Part shown: in pieces, positions 1-12,020 of the stretch
Position numbering within the stretch: position 1 is the first letter of the stretch
Layout: the number at the start of each line of letters is the position of its first letter
DNA from: Anarhynchus alexandrinus
Taxonomy: Eukaryota > Chordata > Aves > Charadriiformes > Charadriidae
Reading direction: 5' to 3'
Length of the DNA: 64,000 nt
NCBI GenBank assembly: GCA_008711295.1
Contig: VUYV01000003.1
Span: forward strand, 4,468,029 to 4,532,028
The notes under the pieces: generated by a model
Database searches by the model: none
The model's input: the letters and a program-made list of their open reading frames with translations, nothing else
What the model was told of the DNA's origin: nothing
Made by a program: the position numbers and the translations under genes

Positions 1-3000
1 TGTAAATTAGTAAAATATGAAAAACATCACCATTAAAATAAATCCTTATTAGAGACTTTGAGTGCATTTTGAAATACATTTAAAATTTAATGTTAAAAGG
101 ATCTAGTAAGTCTGAACTCTCAGAAATAAAAGGTAATTATTTCAATGGGTTTGATAAAATAAAATTTAAAAGGTCCTAATGAAATTTTAGCTGATTATCT
201 TGAAGAAGCTATACAGCTTCTATCTCAGCTAATGCTGAGATAATGAAGCAATTTTATTTATTTGCTTGTTTGCTTTGAGACATCTTTTGATAGGCTCTCT
301 TACGCAGAGCCATTGATATGCCTGTTATGCTTGATTCTTAGTGAAAAGGCAACTGGTGAGCAGTATGGTGATATTCAACTTCTTGGACATAGTTTAAAAA
401 ATGAGTCATACGCTACTGAGCTATGAACTGCTTTAGTCACCTCTCAAAGTAGAATTTTACAGAGTCTCACTCCTGCTCCTAAAACCCAATTTTGTTAGGA
501 ATCAGATTGACATTAATGTTTCCTTTTGTCTGATATCTAAAATTCTAATTATAGATTTGTCAGCCACTGTTAGGTATTCAAATAAAAATAACCATGAAGT
601 TCAGTTGCAAGGTTTTTTGGGGAGCTGGCCTTAAAAATTAAAATGAAGCATTAATTAAACTGTGTCAATACACACACATAACAATAAGAGTATCATTGTA
701 TGATGATACTATGTAATATTGTATTTTTTTAATTTGAACTATATTTGAAATAGCAAAGTATTATTGGCTCTTGACATTATAATGTTAATCAAATATTAAA
801 ACCTTGAAATTGCTTAATATAATTATACATTCAAGATATATTTTGCTATCCTGAAACCTGAAAGAGAAGTTTTTGTTGAATTTGTTAGCTATGTTCTAAG
901 ATCTGTTTTTAAATTCAAAATTAATAGAACCTTTACAAAATATTATGATACAAAAAGTAAACACATGGATAAAATTTTATAAGAACAAACAACAGGAGAG
1001 AACTAAAAGGATAATTTTGCTAATATTGTCTTTTTAATTGATCTCATAAAGACAGATCTTTGTGAGATTTTAATATCTCCCCGATGGCTTTAAAAAAAGC
1101 AGAAATTAAGATGACACATTGATCATTTGTAGAAACGTAATTTGTTAACTTTGGGCAGCTAGTATCAGAATAGTATTGAATAAGAATGATCTCTTCTAAC
1201 CTAATCATGATGCATTACAGACTTGCAAATGAGCAAAACCCTTCCTGAAAAACTACAGACTTTGAATGAAAATTATTGTAATCCTGGAATGTTGTTGGAA
1301 AAGAGATTTCTCTAATTGTTTTAGGAAGACTGAGATCACATTCTGGGTCTTAACCCAACTTGTTTTTGCAAATAGCACTTCTCTAAATGTGAAAGAAATT
1401 AAAACAGAGGTCTTCACCAGCAACAATTCCGATCTATGCAGTTCAGATAAGAATGAGATTGCCTCTTTCTGCTCAATCAGTATTTTAAGCACAGCATTAT
1501 GTGTCATACGTATTTCAGAATAAATTCTTTTAGGAATTATATAGTTAGCAATACTATAGCTATAGAATAGCGTTACTCCATAGTTACAAACACTATGCTG
1601 AGATTTAGAGAGTGAAGGATAGATGGAGTGACGCAGACAAGGAACAACCAACCATTCCTCTCATCCTTGTTTTGAAAGTAAAATTTTGTTATGCAAAATT
1701 AATTTGTTGCTTTAACATATTGTTTATGTCTATGGAGAGACTTTTCATTCCTTTTGGAGCTTTTAGGCACATAGACCTTCGCCTAACTCTTAAAATTTTA
1801 TTTCAAAAAATATTTTAAATAATATTCATAGGGAAGTCAGGGTAATTTTATAATCTCAAGTGGTAATTTGGTGTACTTTGAGAATCCTAATGTTAGTTTG
1901 TCATGTTCATGATTTATTTCTTCAATGTAGCATCTGTCAAAGATCTTCATAGGGGTGTGAAACATTGCTTGCTTTTTTCATTCTTTCTTTTGCTGCTTCC
2001 CTTTATAGCTCTCACTATAATCTGTGAATGCCCTTTAGTTATTTGATTCTATGTCTGGCACAGTGAAACTAGGCTGTAAGAGAAAAAGACTAGGAAAAAT
2101 GTGTACTTTGAATTATGGTTACATTTCTTTTTTAAATTTATATTTCACAGCTGATCTACACTAAAGCTTTAGAGTACATTCCAGACTTGATTTTGGTATG
2201 TTAATTCATTTTACTTTTTTTTTTTTTCTGTATCATCCTTTACATTTTAAAACTTAATTACTATAATTCCATTTAGTATTTGAAGAATTACTCTTGAAGC
2301 TAAATTGGAAGCCAGAGTGATTCTTATTCTGCAAAGCATTTATGCCTGGACTTGAATATGATAGGTCTGAATCTGTTTTCTACTTTAGTCTAGCTCCATT
2401 ACATTCAGATTATTTCATGTTTCTGCTACGACTTTAAATTCTCTGTAATGGTGTTCATTACTTGAAACTATTTATATGAATATCTTTTTCAGTAACATTG
2501 TTTTTAATTTCAATAATGCATTTTTTCCTGGATATGAATGCCAAAATCTTTATTTCAGCTTGTTTTATTGTCCCTGTAAAGAAAATGAAAGCATTTGGGA
2601 AATCATTTCCAGTAGCCAGACATTTTTTGTAACTGGGTGAACAACAGTAGGATTTCCATCACTTCTTCTCTTCTCAGAAGATTTAGAAGAGTTTTGGGGG
2701 AATGGGGATACTTTTAGCCAACTATAGGTCACATCTGTTATAGAGCTAGTTCTGAGACAAAAGAGTAAGGCAACACAAAATTAAGGTTATATATTAGTAT
2801 TGATAACAATAATAAGCAGATTCAAAAAAGTTACTTCTTTTCCTGCTGTGGATATCTAAATGGAAAGAAAAATAATATTTATTTAGAGACAAGTCTATTT
2901 CTAAATTTAGTAGGTGCTGGAACATGATTGCTTCCTTTCTATTTCTATTTGGTCAGAGGTTTTTATAAGTTTTCCTCTGAAAAGTTTGAAAAAAATGATG

Positions 3001-3418
3001 TTTGAAATGAGCCCAAATCTGATTGTCACAACTAATCCTATTGGGAAATGTACACTGGAAACAATGTCATGCAGTCATTGCTACAATTAAACATCACTTT
3101 TTTCCAAGAGTAGCTCTGAAGGTGAGATGCACAAGCCAAAATGGATGGAAATCCAAGGACTGATAAAGTTCTGTGACTCTTACTGCTAGTTACACTGGAG
3201 GATGAAGAACACTGTCAAAGTGCTCTATAAACTTGGGATTCTTCCTGTTGTGCTCTTAGGAAAGAAATTAGGAAATTAATTCCTGTCATCAAGGGTCATG
3301 AAAATTGGGTGAACTCTCTCACCAACTAAGCCACAAAGTTAACACCTCTTTTGATAAATGTAACTTTCTTGTCATATTTTACTTAGGAAAGCATAGTTGT
3401 TATTTTTTAAGATATTGT
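1..3418. other. Intergenic, AT-rich, no gene seen
   Basis: No recognisable gene, RNA or young repeat. A 132-codon minus-strand frame at 1253-1651 overlaps an open plus-strand frame. It lacks any recognisable domain and looks like chance in low-complexity DNA. Confidence 0.6.
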
Positions 3419-4572
3419 TGCATTGGGTTTGCATGGGAAGGTTTTGGTAGTGGGGAGGCTACAGGGGTGGCTTCTGTGAGAAGCTGCTAGAAGCTTCCTC
3501 ATGACCAGTAGAGCCAATACCAGCCAGTAGAGCTCAGTGGAGCCAAGAGACACCCACTGCTGGCCAAGGCTGAGCCCATCTGCAACAGTGGAAGCACCTC
3601 TTTGATAACACATTGAAGAGGAAAAAAAGTTGCTGCACAACAGCAACGGCAGCAGGAGAGCGAAGTGAGACTACATGAGAGAAACAACTCTGGAGACACC
3701 AAGGTCAGTGAAGAAGGAGGGGGAGAATGTGCTCCAGGCACTGGAGCAGAGATTCCCCTGCAGCCTGTGCTGAAGACCATGGTCAGGTAGGTTGTCTCCT
3801 TGCAGCCCATGGAGGTTAATGGCTGAGCAAATATCCACCTGCAGCCCATGGAGGTCTGGAACATACCAGAGCAGGTGAATGCACCCATAGGAGGCTGTGA
3901 CCTCATGGAAAACCCCTACTGGAGCAGGCTTCTGGCAGGACCATTGAACCTATGGAGAGAGGAGCCCATGCTGGTGAAGGTTTTCTGGCAGGATGTATGA
4001 CCCCGTGGAGGGACCCACACTGGAGCAGTCTATTCCTGAAGGGCTGCACTCCATAGAAGGGATCCATGCTGGAGCAATTCGGGAAGAACTGCAGCCTGTG
4101 GGAAGGATCCACTTCAGAGAAGTTCATGGAGGACTGTCTCCTGTGGGAGCGACACCATGCTAGAGCAAGGGAAGAGTGTGAGGAGTCCTGTCTCTGAGGA
4201 GGAAGGAGCAGCAGAGACAATGTGTGATGAACTGGCTGCAATCCCCATTCCCCATCCTTGTGTGCTGCTTGGAGGGAGGAGGTAGAGAAAATCAGGAGTG
4301 AAGTTAAGCCCATAAAGATTGGATGGGAGGGGGAAAGGTGTTTTAAGATATGGTTTTATTTCTCATTACTCTACTCTGATTTGATTGATAATAAAACTAA
4401 TTTCCCCAAGTCGAGTCTGTTTTGCTGATGACAGTAATCGCTGAGTGATCTCTCCATGTCCTTATCTCGACCCACAAGCCTATATCTTCTCTCCCTTGTC
4501 CAGTTGAGGAGGGAGAGTTACAGAGCAGCTTTGGGGGAACACTTGGTATCCAGCCAGGGTCAACCAACCACA
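3419..4572 (+). mobile_element. Solo LTR of an avian endogenous retrovirus (ERVL-like), copy A
   Basis: About 1154 bp, starting TGCATTGGGTTTGCATGGG and ending in CAACCAACCACA, in the usual TG...CA form. The flanks ATTGT (3414-3418) and ACTGT (4573-4577) look like a 5-bp target duplication with one mismatch. An AATAAA signal at 4390-4395 falls where the R region should be. The middle (3970-4160) is made of roughly 48-bp degenerate tandem units with the theme CTGGAGCAGTT...CTGCAGCCT. No primer-binding site or internal gene follows, so it is a solo LTR formed by recombination. The several antisense frames inside it are shadows. Assignment to the ERVL class is from memory of bird repeat families. 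Confidence 0.85.
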
Positions 4573-7500
4573 ACTGTATAAGGTAGAAGCATGCTATTTG
4601 TGAAATATAATCAGTTTAGTTAAGGTAGAAATCATTATAGGGTATGAGTTAGTTGGATGGGTCCCGTGTCTCTGAGAGATAAGCAGAGCAGCTTGGATCC
4701 AGAAATTGGATATTTTTAACAAAGAGATAAAGAGTTTGTTCTAAGTTCTGTTTAGAATGGTTTCAAATTAACTTTTGGTGGGAAAGCTCTATCAGCAGGA
4801 ATTTTTCTAGATCAATGAGAATTAAGAGATCAGTGTCTGTCTTCTACCTTTCAGTTCTCATTGGTAGATTTTGAACCCATTGAACAGTTACAACCAAATT
4901 TATCAAAGATGTAAAAGAAATTTGGAAGACAAATAGAAGAGAGATACCTATATGTGACCTTCAGAACTGTGCCTAGCCTGTTACTTGGTGCCTCCTTATC
5001 AGGAAAGAAAATGTGGATACTGTGATAAAAGTGAGTGGAAAAAGTGGTGGAAGAAGTATGGGAAACTTGAGCAGGAGGGACAAGGTCTCTGCAAAATGAG
5101 GAACAAAACTATAGGTACATTTGCAGTTTCTAGGAAATTGTTTCATTATTACATTTGTCATTGGAACAGCTTGTTCATTGTTAGGAAAAAAACATACTGG
5201 AGCTGCTCTTAAAAGTGAAGTCTGTCACAATGGACCTTTAATAAGACAGGTAACTTCTGTTTCATGTGAATTATTTTATGATCCTGGGCTTCAAACCAAG
5301 ATTTTCAGCAGTGATTAGTGATATTATGATTTTGATTATGTTAATAGCCAATACGAGATTCTGTAACAGCACTTAATTTTCGGAAAGTAATGAATACAGC
5401 CTTTGAAATGAATGATTCTTCTTTTTGGGGGTAGAGTTAGGTCAGAGGAAACAGAACGGAGAAAACTGAGAGATTCCAGGTAGAATGCATCTTTCTTTCA
5501 GTCATTGTCATGAGATAATTTATAGGATTGGTTACTGTCAAATGAACCATGTTCTGCTGTTATGTACATTCTACAATTGTCTTGTTTAGAAATTAGTATT
5601 CTTTAATTAGCTAATCGTTCCCAGGAAAGATTATTGTACATTACACTATAGCTACACTTAACAGTTATCTTTAAAATGCTTTCTTTCTGATTATTTATTT
5701 TTAATAAAAAGAATAAATAATTAAATAGTTCTCAGATTGCGTCAGTTTAAGTACTTAGTGTAAGCTAAAAAGAGATAATCTTGAAGTGCTGTTTGTAATA
5801 TAAATGGGAAAAGAAAATAAATTATTTGAGATTTCAATAAGTAAGAAAAGAACAAAGGACTTGAAAGCATCACTGGAGTCATCATGCCTAGTCACTTTAT
5901 TATCAATCAGTCCATAAAGCTGTGTAATACCTTTAAAAAAATCTCATCAATTAGAAAAAAACACATCAAAAGTACTACATTAGTAACTGAAGTGCAGTAC
6001 AAACAGTAGAAGTTTGTTCTTACAAGTACTGGGGTAACCTATTGTTTTCGAGTGCAGTGTTCTTGTGGCTATGGCGATAAACAATGTGGTAGGTTGCTAA
6101 AATGTACTACTGTGGTCCATTCTCACCTACATAGCTTCTTTGAGTGTGATGAAGAGGTCTCACAGAACTTCAATATTTCTGTAGCCTGTGTTTCTGTATT
6201 TCAATATTGCATTTCTCTGTGTACTTAATCAAAAGTTAATACAGAGGGAAGTAAAATACTATATAAATAGGTATGAAAGGAAATGAACAAAAAAAAAGAT
6301 TAAGAAGCTTAGATTGATTGTGCTTTTATTGGCTGTATAGTCTTTGGTCATAATTATGATGAAGTCAAACTATTCCACATCTATCTTGATGAAGAAAGCA
6401 TGTTTGTGAATGCCTTCCTCAAGGAAGCTCTGAATATCTCGATTCTATTCCCACTCTGACGGTTGTGGTTGAGTTTTCAAGTAATTTCATTTCTATCTGT
6501 CATTGTTGTACATTTTCTGAATGCACGTAATGGGAATAAATGTATTTCCATCAGCAAGCTGGTTTTCTAAGCAATTATTGCAATTACTGGATAAAAAGTT
6601 TCCTTTGGAGGATAGCTTTGAACGGAAGATTATGCCCTGAATACTCATCAGGTAAGTGATTTGGCCAACCCAGGTGCAATACGTGTGCTATTCTTAAGAG
6701 AATTAGTACCTCTGTTCTTTCCTTTAGAAAAGGAACCTTAGAAAGGAAAGCATGGAGGATGTGCTGTGTGGAAAACTGTTCAACAAGAAGACTTATAATT
6801 GTGTATTCACCAGTCAGTCACCCATTCTGCCTTAGGAAACAGGTTCCTATCCATCCACTCAGGAACAACAAACTCAGCAGGGAGACTTTCACACTGTATA
6901 ACCATTTTTTTATGAAGTAACATTGCAAAAGGAATTCCTTCTGGGAAGGGCAGGATTTCTGCATGCATACCTGGGTTTTTCAGGCTCTCAGAGTATGAAC
7001 CAGAAAAGCCTGGACTTTGGAATAGGTATGAACCTTAGACCTCCAGTACTTTGGTCTCAAATTTCTTGCAATATTAAGGCATCTAGGTCACATCAGGCAA
7101 AGTCTGGTACTGCAGGATGGACAGGGCCTCAGCCCTTAAAAGAAGATAGGTACCTAAGGAGGCTGCCCAATGGCTACTGGCTAATCCACCTGAAAGATTT
7201 GCACAAGGCCAGGGGTTGTGAACACTGAAAAAGGGTTTGAAGACCTATAGCTCCTGAGGATTACATCACTCATTTTGGGGTTTCCCATGGGAGGGTATAA
7301 GTGGTGGGCTGTTCCTTTGCATTGGACCCTATCTGATCTTTTGGTGTATCATTTTCATGATGCTGAAATAAACCAAGATGTGAGTTGTCAAATAAAAAAA
7401 AATCAAAGGCCTTATGTGATCTCTTTAGATTCTTATTGAAAGGTGGGGGAGCCAATATAAAAGTTCTAAACAGTCTTCCAGAGGGGTATAGTTTTCTCCA

Positions 7501-9520
7501 CAAACAACCTCTAATTTACACATTTATTTCTTTCCTTTTCCTCTGAAAAACAAGGTGCTGAAACTAAAGCTGTGTAAAGCCTTTCTTGTCCCTTCTGCCA
7601 CATTCTTGCATTTGTATGTTTGTAGACTTTGCTATTTAAGCCTTTTAGACAGAAAAATGTAACATAAAGATTCTGCAAAATTCAAATGTGAGCATGTTGA
7701 AAAACACTTATTTGTTTAAAGATTTCCATCTTACATATTCACCAGCTATTTTTTTTCTGTCTATACTCTCTTTTTCATAACTACTTCACTGATGAGTTCT
7801 GTAGTGTAGAGACTGTAGATCTGATAGAAGCCTTTAAAAGCTGCCACAGTACACATAACAAATTAATAAAGAATTACTTTGACTTCATTTTTGGAAAGTT
7901 GGATTCTGAATATTCCTGAACTCTAAGAAAATAATAGACTTTATATTAGTGGGAAATGTTTATCAATATTTTTGTTTTAGATTGCTCTCACTAAATAACT
8001 AGAATTTGTGGGATTGTGCTTTTGGTTTCTTTTATTTTCTTCTCATTCGTTGTTCTCCGTGAGTCTTGTTTTCAAATGCCCAATTTTTTTTTCTTCAAAA
8101 CACGTTCTATCATATTACTTCTTCATAGAACAGAAGTTAGTGCTGCATTTGAGACTGGACAAAATGTTGTAGTATTTTATTTTTATTATGAATAAAACAT
8201 GGATACTTTTAAAGGAATTTATTTTAAAATTAATAACCTAAGCTATCTTGTAGTACAAATATTAAGCATCTATAAGTTTGCTGTATAGCTCTCCTTTATT
8301 AGACATACTCAGTGACATCTCTCTACTGTGCCTTACAGTATGCATTGTAACAGCTTATTCTATAGTCAGGAAAGTGTTTAATATTCTTCCATCTTATAAA
8401 GATCTTCTATATATCTTATTAAAATGCAGTAACCATTTCAGAAACATTGTATATATCTTATTAATATTACAATAACCATTAGGAAGATGATCTATATATC
8501 TTACTAATATAGCAATAATCATTAAACTACTTCAATATTAATAAAAGTGCATAAAGATGTCATCTTGATATATAGCCCTAGTGTCTTATATACACAGTAC
8601 AATTATGGTACTGTTAAAATAAAAAGAAAATATTGGTCAATAAATACAGCAGATATACATTTTTATGGAATGTGAAGAATAGTTTGAAAGGTAAATATAC
8701 CTCACATCTAGATTGATTAATCAGTGAGAACATTTGCATACCTGTTTAATGGATTGTAGTTGTTATTGCCAGGCTGTATAATTCTTCCTATTAATCCCTT
8801 TTAACTTGAACGTATATTAACACTCATAATCCTTGCACAGCTACAATCGTCTTTTAAAAATAAGGCAAATGGGAAGAGAATCTTGTAGGACAATGCCACC
8901 CCTTCCCACCAAATTGTGATTTTATGATTTTGTATGTCTGTGACAATTTTATGTTAATGAAAATTTTACAATTTTATGGATGCTTTCTACCTAGTGAATA
9001 AACCCTTTTTACTTTTTGACTTGGAAATTAAAACAGGAAATTTCTGCAATCAGTAGAACTACTGAAAGCATTTTTCTAGTAGATTCAAGCATTCAAGGTA
9101 TAGAGCTGTCTGGATTCACTGATGTATTTTCTGCAGATTGGAGAATAAATATATACGTATTTTTCTTTTCTACCTGGATATTTATTTTCATGAAGGCTGT
9201 AGAAACAGTCTTTTGAAATAATTTGCATTCTGCAGACATTGTACAAATCAGGTAGCTGATTTGCAAGTCGCTAGTGGGGGATTTAAATACAACAGCCTTG
9301 CTTCTCGGTCTATATCTGTGTGTATGTGTGTGTACGTATATAAATACCCTGTTTGCTTACAAAATTAGGCTACGGCCAGTAATAACAAACAAATGAAATG
9401 CTGATTAATACACATTTAAGGTTTTTCAAACTATATTAGTTCTGGTTTTCCCACTTTCTTGTAAAGTCATACACTTAGACCTACAATATAAGAAAATCTT
9501 TATTATTTCAAGATGTGTTT
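4573..9520. other. Intergenic, no gene seen; possible old LTR near 7.2-7.5 kb
   Basis: AT-rich with no convincing gene. A 101-codon plus-strand frame at 6923-7228 has no recognisable domain. Near 7295 a TATA-like GGTATAAG is followed about 75 bp later by AATAAA (7367-7372), an LTR-like spacing, but no ends can be defined. Confidence 0.5.
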
Positions 9521-10284
9521 TGTCCTAGTTTGAGGTAAAACAGAACCAATTTTCTGTTCAGTAATTTTACTTTCCAGCTAAGCCTCTTCTAACTAACTGA
9601 ACTCTCTGAAATTAACAGTGTGTTTTTCAGACAGAAGTCCGCTTCCAGAATAAGAGCTTATTGTTTATAATTTATGCCCAGGCATGGTATGCAGAGAGGC
9701 TCTTGCTTATACTTATTGCTATAACACCCAAGGGCAGATAACTTTGTTATTTGCCCCGTTGGAGGGTCAGAAGTGGAAAAGCACAGAGGGGTTGCACCTA
9801 CAGGGCAGAGCGGACAGGACAGGTGACCCAAAACTGTCCAACAGGGTATTCCATCCCATCTGCCTCATGCTCAGTATAAAAGCTAAGGGATCAAAGGGTC
9901 AGCCTCTTTCTTCAACGGCCAGCATCTGAGGAGGACTCTGTCTGTCCATCTGCCTTTGATCCTGCTCCATGGATTCCTGAATCCAGATCTGGAATCCAGT
10001 TCCTGTCCATCACTGAGTCCAATCTGGGACTTTCCTCATGACTGCTGGTGACGTGATCGCAACCTGGGAGCTTGATATGGTTTTGTATATACTGTAGATA
10101 TGTCTTTTATTATTATTATTATTTTATTAATATTTTCATTAAAGTGGTTTAGTTCCTTTTTAAATTCATAAGTCTTTTTTCTCTCTCATCCTTCTCTCCC
10201 TGAAAGGACATACTCTTCCTCCTCTGAAGTGAAAGAGAGCATCTGTCGTTCATTTTAGTGGCCAGCCCATTCCAAACCATGACA
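9521..10284 (+). mobile_element. ERVK-like LTR (5' LTR position)
   Basis: A 764-bp LTR beginning TGTCCTAGTTTGAGG and ending ACCATGACA. It has a U3 TATA box (TATAAAAG, 9875-9882), an ATTAAA poly(A) signal at 10138-10143 after an ATT run, and a primer-binding site matching the 3' end of tRNA-Lys eight bases downstream. That order (U3-R-U5-PBS) fixes it as a 5' LTR on the plus strand. The beta-retrovirus-like (ERVK) class is inferred from the Lys primer site. No matching 3' LTR, gag or pol can be recognised downstream, so it is a truncated remnant. Confidence 0.85.
9875..9882 (+). promoter_or_regulatory. TATA box of the ERVK-like LTR
   Basis: TATAAAAG followed about 25-30 bp later by the expected start of R. 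It is the core promoter of the LTR; current activity is unknown. Confidence 0.7.
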
Positions 10285-10291
10285 GATTTAC

Positions 10292-10307
10292 TGGCGCCCA
10301 ACATGGG
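10292..10307 (+). promoter_or_regulatory. Retroviral primer-binding site, tRNA-Lys type
   Basis: TGGCGCCCAACATGGG, close to the complement of the tRNA-Lys(1,2) 3' end. It sits 7 bp after the LTR end, the normal distance for a minus-strand primer site. Confidence 0.85.
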
Positions 10308-10795
10308 AAATGACAGGGGCTCTGACAGATTGCCTGAATAGTTAGAAATCCTGCTTGGTCAGTTGAGAGAATATTGGATTTTTGTTACGAGAATCTTAAG
10401 AGGTTGGAAATTAAAACAGACAGCTCACATCATGTTGTTCTTAAGAGAAATGTTATATCATGCCTTTAGAGAAGCTAGGTAGTTGGGAAACCTGGCCAGA
10501 GATGGAGGTATCAATAAAGTGATAGGGAGAAACTCAAACACACTCATTCCTTGGAGGTAACTGGCATCAGCCGTAAAGGGCAAGTAACCCTTTAATGACC
10601 ATATTGAATGCCATACAAGCAATTAGACCACCATGGAGAAAGGTATTAAGTACCTGAGAGAACTGGCTGTGCGAGAGGTGATTTATGGTGACTGGTGAGT
10701 GATGTAGACCCTGATGAAATGCCATGCAAGTGACCTGTGTTGCAGAAGTTTATGCAGAGTGCACCATCAGTGTATTCCCACACATTGTCAACAAT
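10308..10795 (+). mobile_element. Decayed leader of the ERVK-like element
   Basis: Non-coding sequence downstream of the primer-binding site with no open gag frame. It is presumed retroviral leader, interrupted by CR1-derived DNA from about 10796. The right edge is approximate, and 10745-10795 could belong to either element. Confidence 0.45.
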
Positions 10796-11570
10796 GGTCT
10801 GGGGAGGTTGTCATGTGGGACAGTGTGAAACACTTTGCATAAGTCCAGGTAGATGATGTCTGTTGCTCTCCCCTTATCCAACAATGATGTAACCCTATCA
10901 CAGAAGGTGACCAAATTTGTCAGGCATGACTTGCCCTTGGTGACGCCATGTTGGCTGCTACCAACCACCTCTTTATTTTCCATGTGCCGTAGCAGAGTTT
11001 CCAGGAGGATCTGCTCCATGACCTTGCCGGGCACAGAGGTGAGACTGACTGCCCTGGGTCTTCCTTTTTTCCCTTTTTGAAAATGGGAGTCACATTTCCC
11101 CTTTTCCAGTCAGTGGGAACTTCACCCAACTGCCACGACTTCTCAAATACGATGGATAGTGGCTTAGGAACTTCATCCGTCAGTTCCTTCAGGACCCGCA
11201 GATGGATTTCATCGGGTCCAATAGACTTGTGTACAGGTTACTTAGATGGTCTTGTACTTGATCTTCACATACAGTGGGTGAATCCTCATTCTCCCTGCCC
11301 CTGCCTTTGCCTTCTGTGACTTGGTGGTGTGGTTAGAGCCCTTGCTGGTGAGGACGGAGGCAAAAAAGTCATTGAGCACCTCAGCCTTCTCCATATCCTG
11401 GGTGACCAGGTCTCCTGTTTCCTTCTGGAGAGGGCCCACATCTTCCCTAGTTTTCTTTTTATCACTGGCATACTTATAGAAGTTTTTCTTGTTGTCCCTG
11501 ATGTCTCTGGCCAGGTTTAATTCTATCTGGGCCTTAGCTTGCCTAACCTGGTCCCTGGCTGCTTGGAGAA
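10796..11570 (-). pseudogene. CR1 LINE fragment: decayed ORF2 (reverse transcriptase)
   Basis: On the minus strand, frames in several registers spell CR1 ORF2: [23 protein letters not shown] sequence near 11500-11460, then [20 protein letters not shown] near 11129 and later, and [20 protein letters not shown] with the following VPHDN near 10850-10800. These are the segment between endonuclease and reverse transcriptase and the first reverse transcriptase blocks. At least two frame changes break it. Both the 5' end and the 3' UTR are missing, so it is a both-sides-truncated relic. Confidence 0.9.
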
Positions 11571-11630
11571 CAGAATAGAATAGAATAGAATAGAATAGAA
11601 TAGAACAGAACAGAACAGAACAGAACAGAA
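11571..11630. repeat. Pentamer microsatellite (AGAAT)n then (AGAAC)n
   Basis: About six AGAAT units followed by about six AGAAC units, forming the expanded tail of the neighbouring CR1. Confidence 0.95.
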
Positions 11631-12020
11631 CTGTTTCAGTTGGAAGGGACCCACAACAATCACCTAATTCAACTGCCAGAACAATTCAGGGCTGACAAGT
11701 TAAAGCATATTATTAAGGGCATTGTCCAAATGCCTCTTGAACAGGCTTGGGGCATCAACCACTGCTCTAGTTAGTCTGTTCCGGTGTTTGACCACCCTCT
11801 CAGTAAAGAAATGCTTCCTAATGTCCAGTCTAAACCTCCTCTGGCGCAGTTTCAGCCGTTCCCATGTGTCCTATCACCGGGTCCCTATCACCAGGGAGAA
11901 GACATCAGCACCTCCCTCTCCAATTGCCCTCCTCAGGAAGCTGTAGAGAGCATTGAGGTCACCCCTCAGCCTCCTTTTTTCCAAACTAGACAAGCCCAAA
12001 GTCTCTAGTAGAGAGAGGTA
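11571..12020 (-). mobile_element. CR1 LINE 3' end with expanded pentamer tail
   Basis: Minus-strand CR1 3' portion. The plus strand shows GTTTCAGTTGGAAGGGACCC just after the tail, then the complement of the last ORF2 codons and 3' UTR up to about 12020. The tail has grown into a pentamer array (11571-11630). It lies in the same orientation as the ORF2 fragment immediately to its left, but the two are not colinear parts of one element. Confidence 0.9.

Noticed and set aside
1253..1651. 132-codon minus-strand open frame
   Set aside because: No recognisable domain, an overlapping open frame on the other strand, and no splice or promoter context; likely chance.
3499..3906. 135-codon minus-strand frame, repeated identically at 22484-22891
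   Set aside because: Antisense to the LTR and identical only because the two LTRs share an identical tract; cysteine/serine-rich composition fits a shadow frame.
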